A DNA stretch of 64,000 bases from Tenuifilum sp040752515 (GTDB taxonomy: Bacteria > Bacteroidota > Bacteroidia > Bacteroidales > Tenuifilaceae): NCBI GenBank assembly GCA_040752515.1, contig JBFMGQ010000015.1:4527-68526 (forward strand). The letters run 5' to 3'. The notes beneath the pieces were generated by a model. It had not been told where the DNA came from and did no database searches. It saw only the letters and a list, made by a program, of their open reading frames with translations. Of this stretch, positions 1 through 8,073 are shown one piece after another (position 1 is the first letter of the stretch; each line of letters starts with the position of its first letter). Both the position numbers and the translations under genes were made by a program.

Positions 1-425
1 ACACGGTTAACAACAGCTGCCCCTAAGGTTATAAGCAAAAAAGTTAAAGGAATTAAAAACAGCCATGAATCCAGAAGGTTAAATAATGCCCCGGGTATTC
101 CCATACCATGGCCTATCTGTGGAATTATTCCCATTAGAATGATTGAGAAAAGAAATAATGAAATTGATGGAATTGCGGCCTTAACCGAAGCAAGCCAGTT
201 GAAAAATTTCGATTTTGGGAAAACGATTTTTAAAAGGATTAAAAGGCAAAAGATTGTAATTAAAACGATAGCATTGGTTGGGAAACTAGGTTTAGGAAAT
301 AGCGATAGTGGGACAAATAGTTCCAAAAAGAAAGCTAGTACCCATAACCCAACGGACACAATAAAACCCTCTAAAAAACCCCAAGGCCATAGCCAAAGGG
401 GTTTCTTTTTGAATTGATTTTCCAT
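1..425 (-). CDS. Partial ResB/CcsB-like cytochrome c biogenesis membrane protein (C-terminus beyond left edge)
   Basis: An open frame on the minus strand starts with ATG at 425 and runs off the left edge, giving about 141 residues. The product begins MENQFKKKPLWLWPWG and is strongly hydrophobic, with four apparent membrane segments (about residues 13-37, 46-64, 80-98 and 118-138). The gene starts 11 bases after the nrfA stop, so it is almost certainly in the same transcript. In Bacteroidota the gene after nrfHA usually encodes a ResB/CcsB-type (NrfI-like) component that attaches haem to c-type cytochromes, and the basic, Trp-rich N-terminus followed by membrane helices fits that. The assignment rests on context plus topology, since the diagnostic C-terminal part is missing. 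Any ORF called on the plus strand here is a shadow. Confidence 0.6.
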   Translation of the reverse strand, partial: MENQFKKKPLWLWPWGFLEGFIVSVGLWVLAFFLELFVPLSLFPKPSFPTNAIVLITIFCLLILLKIVFPKSKFFNWLASVKAAIPSISLFLFSIILMGIIPQIGHGMGIPGALFNLLDSWLFLIPLTFLLITLGAAVVNR

Positions 426-436
426 GACTTTGATTG

Positions 437-1948
437 CTACATTATTCTTTCAGGCAAAGGCATGTTTTGTTCACGCTCTTTTGCTAATTGCAACCACTTG
501 GGAAGCACATTTTTCTTCCATTGTTCTTTCTCTCCCTTAAGTTTTTTCAGATCAATTCCCACATAGGCTTGAGCCTTTTCTTTTGATGAAAGGTCGGGCA
601 TGGGTACTGGCTCGTTGTAGCCTAACGAAGCAAGAACTCTGGAGAGTTGCAGGCGTGCTTCAGAGGCTTTCTCTATTCCATCGGCAATTATTCGCATGCT
701 CTCAAGTGGTGCATGAAATGATGCTCCATGGCTTGCAGCCACGAAATCCCAACGCCATTGAGCTTGTCTGATTAATTTAAGTATAGGCTCCATCATTTTC
801 TCATTGGCGCCTTTGTCCCAGGCGTATTTTGCCTCTATATGCGCCTTTACCAGCAAATCCTCAAGTGCAATTTTCTGGGTGTACACTCTATCTTGCCTGT
901 CGTAAACGTTTTTTATAAGTTCTTCCTTGGTTTGTTTATGACAAACCATACATGAAGCCTCCATGTTGTTTAGGGGGCTTTGAACCTTATGGTCGGTAAT
1001 TTTTTGGCTACCCTCGGTTAGGTATGGCATGTGGCAATCAGCACATGATACTCCCCGCTGGTAGTGAATGGAATGTTGGAAAAGCTCAAAATCGGGATGC
1101 TGAGCCTTAATGATTGGTGTTTTGCTAAGAGGATGTATCCAATCGGAAAATCCATATTCGTCGTAGTACTTCTCAATGTCATCAAAGTTAAGTCCTTTAT
1201 CCCAAGGGAAGGTTACATATTTACCATCGCCCTTAAAGTAGTACTCTACATGGCACTGGGCGCACACCATAGTGCGCATTTTGTTTAACGGCAAAGATTC
1301 AACGTTCTTACCCATACGCTCATAGGCTTCTTTTAATGGGATTTGGAACAGGCGTAGCGCCATATCGCTTGGATTGTGGCAGTTTGCACAACCAATAGGG
1401 TTTACTATTTCCGAGAGCATGGCCGACCACTTTGTTTTATAGAAATCGGCTGGCGACATATGAACCATGACCCTTGCAACATCGGGGCTCTTACAGGCCC
1501 AGCAACTTGAATTTTGAGGGCCCTCATTCTCGTTGGCAGGTGTGCCAGTACGCAATGTATTATGAACATCTACCACAGAGTATACATGACCTCGGGCCTG
1601 ATTAAAATCTTTTGAAAAGGCATAGCCGGCAAAGAGTATTACCAGCCTTGGGTCTTCGTCAAGTAAATCGCGAAATGCACTTCCGCCATACTTTGAGCGA
1701 AAAAGGGTATCGGACATCTGGGAGTAGGTTTGATACTCACGGGGAAATGCCATGCCCCATGCCTCGTTTCTGGGCTCAAACTCATCAATCTTAAACCTTG
1801 GTGTATTCATTAGGTTTGCTTCGGTTCGACGCTGAACAATGCTGGCTGCCAGTAAGCCAAGTACAAAAACAACAATCATTGTTCCCAGGAATAATGCCCA
1901 TCCAATCCATGGATTTTTGGCAATTTTTTCACTTAACGGAGTTTTCAT
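437..1948 (-). CDS. nrfA: Cytochrome c nitrite reductase, catalytic subunit (NrfA)
   Basis: Periplasmic pentahaem enzyme that reduces nitrite to ammonium with six electrons. The 503-residue product has one N-terminal membrane anchor (about residues 15-37). The catalytic haem motif, with Lys instead of His, is CWACK at 149-153. Four ordinary haem motifs follow: CANCH at 187, CAQCH at 229, CADCH at 302 and CMVCH at 333. The spacing and the KAQHPDFELF segment near 281 are typical of NrfA, and the length is normal for the family. It lies 18 bases after nrfH. It also reduces nitric oxide and hydroxylamine in characterised relatives, which fits the hcp and DUF438 neighbours. The start is the first ATG and gives a complete anchor. 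Confidence 0.97.
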   Translation of the reverse strand: MKTPLSEKIAKNPWIGWALFLGTMIVVFVLGLLAASIVQRRTEANLMNTPRFKIDEFEPRNEAWGMAFPREYQTYSQMSDTLFRSKYGGSAFRDLLDEDPRLVILFAGYAFSKDFNQARGHVYSVVDVHNTLRTGTPANENEGPQNSSCWACKSPDVARVMVHMSPADFYKTKWSAMLSEIVNPIGCANCHNPSDMALRLFQIPLKEAYERMGKNVESLPLNKMRTMVCAQCHVEYYFKGDGKYVTFPWDKGLNFDDIEKYYDEYGFSDWIHPLSKTPIIKAQHPDFELFQHSIHYQRGVSCADCHMPYLTEGSQKITDHKVQSPLNNMEASCMVCHKQTKEELIKNVYDRQDRVYTQKIALEDLLVKAHIEAKYAWDKGANEKMMEPILKLIRQAQWRWDFVAASHGASFHAPLESMRIIADGIEKASEARLQLSRVLASLGYNEPVPMPDLSSKEKAQAYVGIDLKKLKGEKEQWKKNVLPKWLQLAKEREQNMPLPERIM

Positions 1949-1966
1949 GTTGGTATAGGTTAATAT

Positions 1967-2554
1967 CTATTTAATCAGCTTCTTTAGCCATTCTGGCGTA
2001 TCGGATTTAGGTATTGGCGCAGCACCAAAAGGTGTTGCAGAAAGGCTTTTCACGGTACCATGGGGTATCTCGCGGTGACAGTCCCAGCATCGTTTCCCAT
2101 TCCCGGCAAGTATTGCATCTAAATCGACGTTGGCTTTAACCATGGCAGTAAGGTTCCCATGACAGCGTATGCAGTTTTCCTGAACCACTCTTTGACCAGG
2201 TTTATGCATGTAAATGGTTTGAGGGTAAGTGTTAAGTGTAAAGATGGTGGCATGTCGTAATCCATCATTTGCCTTAAAGTAGTACTTTCTGAGAATATTG
2301 TCATGTGGTAGGTGGCAATCGTTGCAGGTGGCATGTTCCCTATGCGAGGAGTGATGCCAGGTTACATATTGAGGCCGCATGATATGACAGTTCACACAGG
2401 TTGCAGGCTCGTCGGACACATACGACCATGCCCTGGATGTGTAAAAAACAAACAATCCTGCACCAGTAAAAATACCCGCCAATACAATAACTGGCACTCG
2501 CCAGTTTGGCGGTGGTTGAAAACGTTTTAGTATCTGTTTAGCCCATTTATACAT
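1967..2554 (-). CDS. nrfH: Cytochrome c nitrite reductase, membrane quinol-oxidising subunit (NrfH)
   Basis: Tetrahaem NapC/NirT-family protein that takes electrons from menaquinol and hands them to NrfA. The 195-residue product has one N-terminal membrane helix (about residues 19-41). Four haem motifs are visible: CVNCH near 54, CNDCH near 79, CIRCH near 127 and CWDCH near 156. The first is followed by IM, giving the CxxCHxM arrangement known for the first NrfH haem. Length and motif spacing match NrfH. It is 18 bases upstream of nrfA and 40 bases downstream of the PepSY-type gene, so it is probably co-transcribed with both. Confidence 0.96.
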   Translation of the reverse strand: MYKWAKQILKRFQPPPNWRVPVIVLAGIFTGAGLFVFYTSRAWSYVSDEPATCVNCHIMRPQYVTWHHSSHREHATCNDCHLPHDNILRKYYFKANDGLRHATIFTLNTYPQTIYMHKPGQRVVQENCIRCHGNLTAMVKANVDLDAILAGNGKRCWDCHREIPHGTVKSLSATPFGAAPIPKSDTPEWLKKLIK

Positions 2555-2594
2555 ATCGCAGTTTCTTCAAAAATAGTATGGAAGAAGCTTAGAA

Positions 2595-4097
2595 TCAATT
2601 TAATTTACGTTTATACCACATCGCAAAGCCTGTTAATACAATCAGTACCAGTGATAATCCTGTTAAAGGAACCACAAGTATGTAAAAATCGCCCAGTAGA
2701 AAGCCGAATATGCGACCGGTATGAAATTCTTGCGCAAGGTTCCATAATGGGAATCGGAACGTTTGGGCAATAGTATCCGGCATGGTAATTACCTCTCCCT
2801 TTTGATTAATTGAGAGAATACCCTTGTCATAGTCGAACAGGTATTCTGAGCCAGTTATGCTGGCATAGCCCGACACAATTTGTTCGCCAATGGGGCGTTT
2901 CAACCCTGTTTGGTAAGTATGCTTTTCACCGGTCAAATAGTTAGTAGATTCGCCAGTATCGGGGTTCCAACGAAATAAACCGCTAAAACTACCAACCAGA
3001 AAACATCCATCACTCAGGGGGGTAAGCACATTTACACCCATCACGCTAACAGGGGGTTGTATGGCAAATTTCACCATAGATTCTGAAAAATTATTGCAAT
3101 GGTAAAAACCATCGGATGTTGCCAGAATAAACCTGTTTCGGTATCTATCAAAAACCAAATCCCTTAGCTTATCGTTCCAGTAGTAACTATTTGATACCGA
3201 TTTATTGTTTAAAGTGATATTGCCATTGGCAATGAAAAGCAAAAAAGGAGGTCGCAAAAATGCACCTGTTAATCCCGATACTATTAGCAGTAAACTTGCC
3301 ATGGCGCCAATTTTTAAATGCCATTGATACGAGAACCGGGTGGTACGTTTTAATTTATGCAACTTGAAGCGCTCATGGTACCTTTTGATTATTTTTGGGA
3401 ATAAAAAGTAGATAATGCCTGTAATGCTTAAGAATATCATGACCAAAGCAACCATATCGGCTAATAATCGTCCGGGAATTCCAAGAATCTCGCCGCTATG
3501 AATCATCCAAAAAAGCCTAAAAGTCGATATTTCTTTTTTAGCACCTAGAGGGGCTTTCAGATCGATTGGTGTAAACTGCAGGGTTTGTGCCGAGGTGCAA
3601 TAAATTGAATTACGTGTTGTAATGTATATATTTGATTCGACCACCTCAATTGAGGTGCAGAATTCATCGTTTGGGGGTAGGTGCAACTTTACCCAATGAT
3701 TATCACCTTTACCAAGCCAGTATAAACCGAAGCGGGTGGCTGCAAGGATCCCGTTTGGGGTTACCTCTAGGTCAAAAATCTTTCTGTAATCGCTTCCTTG
3801 CGGGATACCATTCATTAAGGGTTCCCAGTAGTCAAAATTGCTTCTGGTAAGCCAGATTCCAACTCCCCCAAAAAAGATGATGGAATCAGAGTTAATGGTT
3901 ATTACTCCTTTTACCGATGCTAGGTTCCAGTTTTTCAACTGGTAGTTCTCAGGTAGATACTTGCGGTTGATATCGATATGGGCAATGGTTTGCCTGTGAT
4001 TCATTAAAACTCCCGAAATGGCAAAAAGCAAGAAGAACAATGTAAAAACTAAAGCGGGCCATTTGTGGTACTTCCGCAGAGTACTATAAAAACTCAT
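2595..4097 (-). CDS. PepSY-associated transmembrane protein with extracytoplasmic repeat regions
   Basis: A 500-residue membrane protein. It begins with a short cytoplasmic segment, LRKYHKWPAL, and a helix at about 14-33 ending in GVLMNHRQ, the pattern of PepSY-associated (PiuB-like) helices. Further helices lie near 210-232, 262-280 and 462-495. Between helices are two extracytoplasmic regions (about 40-205 and 285-455) with short repeats resembling propeller blades, such as GILAATRFGLYWLG and GCFLVGSFSGLFRWN. Conserved His pairs flank the helices. PepSY-TM proteins are often linked to ferric or haem redox and transport. Its place just upstream of nrfH suggests a role in electron supply to, or haem/iron provision for, the nitrite reductase; that role is inference. 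Family call is fairly secure, function is not. Confidence 0.75.
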   Translation of the reverse strand: MSFYSTLRKYHKWPALVFTLFFLLFAISGVLMNHRQTIAHIDINRKYLPENYQLKNWNLASVKGVITINSDSIIFFGGVGIWLTRSNFDYWEPLMNGIPQGSDYRKIFDLEVTPNGILAATRFGLYWLGKGDNHWVKLHLPPNDEFCTSIEVVESNIYITTRNSIYCTSAQTLQFTPIDLKAPLGAKKEISTFRLFWMIHSGEILGIPGRLLADMVALVMIFLSITGIIYFLFPKIIKRYHERFKLHKLKRTTRFSYQWHLKIGAMASLLLIVSGLTGAFLRPPFLLFIANGNITLNNKSVSNSYYWNDKLRDLVFDRYRNRFILATSDGFYHCNNFSESMVKFAIQPPVSVMGVNVLTPLSDGCFLVGSFSGLFRWNPDTGESTNYLTGEKHTYQTGLKRPIGEQIVSGYASITGSEYLFDYDKGILSINQKGEVITMPDTIAQTFRFPLWNLAQEFHTGRIFGFLLGDFYILVVPLTGLSLVLIVLTGFAMWYKRKLN

Positions 4098-4130
4098 AAT
4101 AGCTAAAGGTTTTTTCTTTCAGAAAACTGT

Positions 4131-4652
4131 TTACGGTTTATAGAAATAGATGTTAAAGTGCTCATCGTCAATTTTTTCTACCCAATGTTTTATTCCCAAA
4201 CTCGACGCTTTATCAATTAAGGGTGCAGTAATAAATGGGGCAACTACTTTGTAGATTTTATCGGAGTTCAGGTCGGTTAAATCGGCCATAACCTGGTTAA
4301 CAGGTTGTTCGCCAGCCTGTAACATCACCCTTACATCAATTTCTGAGGCTATTTTGTTTGAATCGAACCATTGGGGTTTTTGAGTGGTGAACTCCATTTC
4401 ATCGGCACCCTCCAGCAAATCTTGGCCAACGGTTTTCCTTAGGACATTAATAAGTTCCTCAACCTTAACATTTCCTATTGCTGCAGCTTGCTGGAGTGTT
4501 GCAACACGTGCAACCGTTTTCCTCAGAACTGGGTTTTTAAGCTTTTCAAAAGCTGGCACATACCCAATAAGCACCTCCTCGAGTTGCGGGTATGCTTCAA
4601 TTAATTGCAAAACCTTGGTTTTAGGCGTTATGATGAGTTTGCTTTCGTCCAT
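4131..4652 (-). CDS. DUF1858-DUF2249 domain protein
   Basis: A 173-residue soluble protein with two small domains. Residues about 6-70 look like DUF1858 (ScdA N-terminus-like): TPKTKVLQLIEAYPQLEEVL, then a four-helix segment. Residues about 100-170 look like DUF2249, an alpha/beta fold ending in HFNIYFYKP. The usual Cys of the DUF1858 loop is replaced, since the equivalent stretch reads IGYVPAFEKLKNP. The start is 2 bases after the stop of the DUF438 gene, so the two are translationally coupled. The same domains recur with DUF438 and Hcp in other anaerobes, and ScdA-type proteins repair iron-sulfur centres damaged by nitric oxide. A repair or accessory role here is inference. Confidence 0.8.
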   Translation of the reverse strand: MDESKLIITPKTKVLQLIEAYPQLEEVLIGYVPAFEKLKNPVLRKTVARVATLQQAAAIGNVKVEELINVLRKTVGQDLLEGADEMEFTTQKPQWFDSNKIASEIDVRVMLQAGEQPVNQVMADLTDLNSDKIYKVVAPFITAPLIDKASSLGIKHWVEKIDDEHFNIYFYKP

Positions 4653-4654
4653 AG

Positions 4655-5887
4655 CTATTTGGAATATGATAAAATTCGTTGTTCACCTTCAAGCTTGCGA
4701 TACACGGAAACATTGTGCGAAACCTCCAAAACGCCAAGGTATTCGCCTTTCTCGTTTCGTAATGCAAAGTACTCGATATGTATTAGGTTGCCGCCAATAT
4801 TAATCCAGAAGGGGGCTCTTGAAGCCTTGCCACTTTTAAAGTCCTCAATGATTTTATCAACAATGTGTGCGCTGGCAGGGGGATGGCAAAGCCTTACATC
4901 GCGGTTAAGGATGGCCCTGTTACGCTGGAATATTCTATCGGGGCTTTGTGAGAAATACTTAACCTTATCATTTTTGTCAACAAATGTAATATCAACTGGT
5001 AATGTGTTAAGGATTGCCATAAGTTCTTCCACTGAGAAACTACCCGTTGGGAGTTGAATGTTTTCGCCCATTTTGTTTAACTCCTGAAGCTCACTGCCTT
5101 CAACCCACGATGGTTTCCATTTTGTAGGAGGGTCGTATAGGCAAAAGCCTATTTCAAGCTGCTGCTTATGAATCTCGTACCAGTCAACTTCAGTAAGTTT
5201 ATCCAAGGCCATGGGGAAAAGGATTTCTTCCTCCTTGGTAGTCATTTCCATAACACCTTTAATGGCAGGATGAAGCACAATCTCGCTTGAGGCAATTAGT
5301 TCGTCGCGTGATATCCCTTCGGTTTGCAGGAGTTCAATTGAACCTTTAATAAGTTCTCGTATTTCATCATGCTTTCCCCACATAACCTTTGGAGGGCCAG
5401 TAATGCCCTGCTTTTCAAGGAAGGGGAAAAGTAGGTATTCCTTTCGCTGATAGTGCTTATCTACATCAAACAGAGCGTTAAACTGTCCCCTAAGCTTGAG
5501 CACCAATTTTGGTATATCAACTGCCTCGCCTGACTCAAGTTCCCTAAGCGATTGCTCAATGGATTGGCAAAGCTGAATGAGTTCTTTGTTTTCCTTAATA
5601 AACACATCAACAGGGTGTCCATCAGGAATTTTCTTAACTGTTGTAAGATCGATATTCCCCTTCAGTACTGCTGAGTGTACATCGCAAAGTTTTAGTACCT
5701 CCTGTTCGGGTAAACCTTCGCTAATCAATTCCTGCTCAACCTCTACTACCTCGCCATAGGGGATGTTAGTTAGGTTTTGTATTAATTCCTGCCGCACTTC
5801 CTGTTCTGAGTCGCCTTTATGTAACCTGAGGATAAGCTCCTTGAGCTTTCTTTTTCGGTTAGCGGAGTTGTTTATCAGTTCGCTCAT
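4655..5887 (-). CDS. DUF438 protein with hemerythrin-like and PAS domains
   Basis: A 410-residue cytoplasmic protein with three parts. Residues about 1-75 form DUF438. Residues about 100-245 form a hemerythrin HHE fold, with putative di-iron ligands in KHYQRKE, KHDEIRE, LHPAIKG and EEEILFP. Residues about 285-400 form a PAS domain containing LCHPPASAH, a short Cys-His motif typical of this family. The architecture suggests sensing or trapping of oxygen or nitric oxide at the di-iron site with output through PAS. No DNA-binding or kinase domain is present, so it is not a transcription factor by itself. A perfect FNR-type palindrome lies 46 bases upstream of the start. It is coupled to the DUF1858-DUF2249 gene downstream. 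Confidence 0.88.
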   Translation of the reverse strand: MSELINNSANRKRKLKELILRLHKGDSEQEVRQELIQNLTNIPYGEVVEVEQELISEGLPEQEVLKLCDVHSAVLKGNIDLTTVKKIPDGHPVDVFIKENKELIQLCQSIEQSLRELESGEAVDIPKLVLKLRGQFNALFDVDKHYQRKEYLLFPFLEKQGITGPPKVMWGKHDEIRELIKGSIELLQTEGISRDELIASSEIVLHPAIKGVMEMTTKEEEILFPMALDKLTEVDWYEIHKQQLEIGFCLYDPPTKWKPSWVEGSELQELNKMGENIQLPTGSFSVEELMAILNTLPVDITFVDKNDKVKYFSQSPDRIFQRNRAILNRDVRLCHPPASAHIVDKIIEDFKSGKASRAPFWINIGGNLIHIEYFALRNEKGEYLGVLEVSHNVSVYRKLEGEQRILSYSK

Positions 5888-5932
5888 GTTTTTTTATTAA
5901 AGTTAAGAATTAAATAAGCGCTAGGCAAGATG

Positions 5933-5948
5933 ATTGATTAAAATCAAT
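5933..5948. promoter_or_regulatory. Perfect FNR-type operator before the DUF438 gene
   Basis: The core TTGAT-TAAA-ATCAA (5934-5947) exactly fits the FNR/DNR consensus TTGAT-N4-ATCAA, and flanking A and T extend the symmetry to 16 bases. It sits between the cupin stop and the DUF438 start, 46 bases from the ATG. A weak -7-like element on the minus strand near 5905-5912 would put the operator centre about 40 bases upstream of the transcription start, a normal activator position. Occupancy is inferred. Confidence 0.7.
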
Positions 5949-6280
5949 TATTCTTTTATCATGGTCAAAACCATTTTAAACCTTTCCACAGCCTGAAGCG
6001 CGTGAGGTATGTTTGCAGGCATAATTATGGTTTCGCCTGCTTTCAGGTGGTGGGCAACACCCCCAATAAATATATTCGCTTCACCCTCAATTACCTGAAC
6101 CATGGCATCGAATGGGGCGGTATGTTCGCTCAATCCTTCGCCTTTATCGAAGGCAAACAACGAGATATTACCAGTTGGGCGTTTTAGTACATTTTTACTT
6201 ACTATACCGCCGTTACTATAGTCAACTTCGTTCACGAAGTTGAACTTTTGTCCCTTGGGAAATTCATTCATTAAGTTCAT
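5948..6280 (-). CDS. Small cupin-domain protein
   Basis: A 110-residue single-domain cupin. Motif 1 is recognisable as GLSEHTAPFDAMVQVIEGE, with the metal-binding His in SEHTAPFDA and the Glu in VQVIEGE. Motif 2 is recognisable as GETIIMPANIPHAL, with the late His. Proteins of this size bind one metal ion and often occur beside nitrogen-oxide stress genes, but no substrate can be read from the sequence. It lies downstream of hcp, after a strong terminator, and upstream of the FNR-type site of the DUF438 gene. It may therefore be transcribed from its own promoter in the 75-base gap, or by partial read-through from hcp. Start is the first ATG. Confidence 0.85.
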   Translation of the reverse strand: MNLMNEFPKGQKFNFVNEVDYSNGGIVSKNVLKRPTGNISLFAFDKGEGLSEHTAPFDAMVQVIEGEANIFIGGVAHHLKAGETIIMPANIPHALQAVERFKMVLTMIKE

Positions 6281-6310
6281 AGTTTTTTTGATTAGAGTTA
6301 ATTTGGCATA

Positions 6311-6347
6311 ATTGAAAAATAACCCAGCCGTAATGAATACGGCTGGG
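6311..6347 (-). terminator. Intrinsic terminator after hcp
   Basis: A perfect 10-bp stem, CCCAGCCGTA paired with TACGGCTGGG (6323-6332 and 6338-6347), with a 5-base loop. On the minus strand it is followed by TTATTTTTC. It begins 8 bases after the hcp stop, separating hcp from the cupin gene. Confidence 0.85.
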
Positions 6348-6355
6348 AAAGTGAG

Positions 6356-8002
6356 TTAGCCAACCATTAGTTTGATATCCTCATCAACTGAGGTTATTCC
6401 ACTTATTTCGAAGTTCTCAATTAGAACCTTTGCCACGTTGGGCGATAGGAATGCGGGGAGTGTAGGTCCCAAATGGATATTCTTAACTCCTAAGTGGAGT
6501 AAAGCCAGAAGAACAATTACGGCCTTTTGCTCGTACCAGGCTATGTTGTAGGCAATGGGTAACTCATTGATATCGTTGAGCTGGAATACCTCCTTCAGTT
6601 TCAAGGCTATAACAGCTAATGAGTAGGAGTCGTTGCACTGTCCAGCATCGAGCACACGGGGTATTCCGTTAATATCGCCTAACGGCAACTTGTTATACCT
6701 GTACTTAGCACATCCAGCGGTTAAGATAACCGTATCCTTAGGTAATTTCTCGGCAAATTCGGTGTAGTAGTTGCGATCCTTCATACGGCCATCGCAACCG
6801 GCCATTACAATAAACTTGCGAATGGCTCCCGTTTTTACTGCATCAACCACCTTGTCCGCCAGAGCAAACACCTGTTGGTGAGCAAAACCACCAATCAACT
6901 CGCCCTTTTCTATCTCAACCGGCGGTTGGCAACGTTTAGCATGCTCGATAATTACGCTGAAATCCTTAGGTTTACCATTCTCCCTATCGGGTATGTGTGT
7001 TGCACCCTCTAAGCCTGAGGCTCCGGTTGTGTAAATACGATCCCTGTAGCTTGCGTTGGCAAGGGGTGGAACAATACAGTTTGTGGTGAATAGGATTGGG
7101 CCATTGAACGACTCAAAATCCTCGCGTTGATGCCACCAGCTGCTGCCGTAGTTGCCAACAAAGTGCTTATACTTCTTGAAAGCAGGATAGTAGTTTGCAG
7201 GCAACATCTCGCTGTGAGTGTAAACGTCAACCCCTGTTCCCTCGGTTTGGGCAAGGAGTTCCTCCATGTCCTTGAGGTCGTGCCCGCTAATCAGAATACC
7301 GGGTTTATTTCGTACGCCAAGATTTACCTTGGTAATTTCAGGGTTACCATAGCTTGATGTGTTGGCTTTATCGAGCAGCGCCATGGTTTGCACACCATAC
7401 TTTCCGGTTTCGAGTGTGAGTGCCACCAACTCATCAACAGTCAGGTTCTTTGTAATATCGGCCATGGCCTTTTGCATAAAGGCGTAAACCGAGGTGTCCT
7501 CAAAACCAAGGTTATAGGCATGCTCGGCATAGGCAGCCATACCCTTAATGCCGTAGGTGATAAGCTCCTTCAAGGAACGAATATCCTCGTTTGACTCGGT
7601 AAGAACTCCAACAGTAGCCGATTTTGCCTCATACTCCTCGGGTTTACCTTCCCAGGTGCACCCCTCAAATGAGGTGTCAACCTTTACACCTTTTTTTATG
7701 GCCTCATCGCGAAGCATGTTACGAACCTCAATGGCTTTTGTAACCCTTTTAGCAATTGCAACCTTATCGAAGTTGGCGTTGGTAATGGTTGAAAACAGGC
7801 TATCAAAGACGAACTTGTTAACCATAGGATTCTCATACCCCTTTTGCTCCCTCAGAGCGCTGCTGTAAACGCAGATGCCTTTGGTTACAAAAAGTAGTAG
7901 GTCCATCATGTTGGCAAGTTCGTCGTTCTTGCCACAAACCCCTTTAATTGTACAGCCTGTTCCTTTGGCTGCTTCCTGGCACTGAAAACAAAACATACTC
8001 AT
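6356..8002 (-). CDS. hcp: Hydroxylamine reductase / hybrid cluster protein (Hcp)
   Basis: Cytoplasmic iron-sulfur protein first described as a hydroxylamine reductase and now regarded mainly as a high-affinity nitric oxide reductase. The 548-residue product starts with CFQCQEAAKGTGC followed by TIKGVC. This gives Cys at 5, 8, 17 and 23 with the short C-x2-C-x8-C-x5-C spacing of the anaerobe type, which carries a [4Fe-4S] proximal cluster. Hybrid-cluster ligands are recognisable in GHDLKDMEE, THSEMLPANYYP, TTNCIVPPL, AGCDGR, AGCAKYRYN and DAGQCNDSY. The length is normal. It follows the double-ferredoxin gene, a likely electron donor, with 71 bases between, and ends at a strong terminator. Confidence 0.97.
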   Translation of the reverse strand: MSMFCFQCQEAAKGTGCTIKGVCGKNDELANMMDLLLFVTKGICVYSSALREQKGYENPMVNKFVFDSLFSTITNANFDKVAIAKRVTKAIEVRNMLRDEAIKKGVKVDTSFEGCTWEGKPEEYEAKSATVGVLTESNEDIRSLKELITYGIKGMAAYAEHAYNLGFEDTSVYAFMQKAMADITKNLTVDELVALTLETGKYGVQTMALLDKANTSSYGNPEITKVNLGVRNKPGILISGHDLKDMEELLAQTEGTGVDVYTHSEMLPANYYPAFKKYKHFVGNYGSSWWHQREDFESFNGPILFTTNCIVPPLANASYRDRIYTTGASGLEGATHIPDRENGKPKDFSVIIEHAKRCQPPVEIEKGELIGGFAHQQVFALADKVVDAVKTGAIRKFIVMAGCDGRMKDRNYYTEFAEKLPKDTVILTAGCAKYRYNKLPLGDINGIPRVLDAGQCNDSYSLAVIALKLKEVFQLNDINELPIAYNIAWYEQKAVIVLLALLHLGVKNIHLGPTLPAFLSPNVAKVLIENFEISGITSVDEDIKLMVG

Positions 8003-8073
8003 AGATTTATGGATTTATAGTTAAAAAGTGAAAAGTTAAAAGATAATTAATTATTCGGTTGAATATTAACTGT

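Noticed and set aside
139..417. Plus-strand ORF at the left edge
   Set aside because: It is the antisense shadow of a hydrophobic minus-strand gene that starts 11 bases after nrfA.
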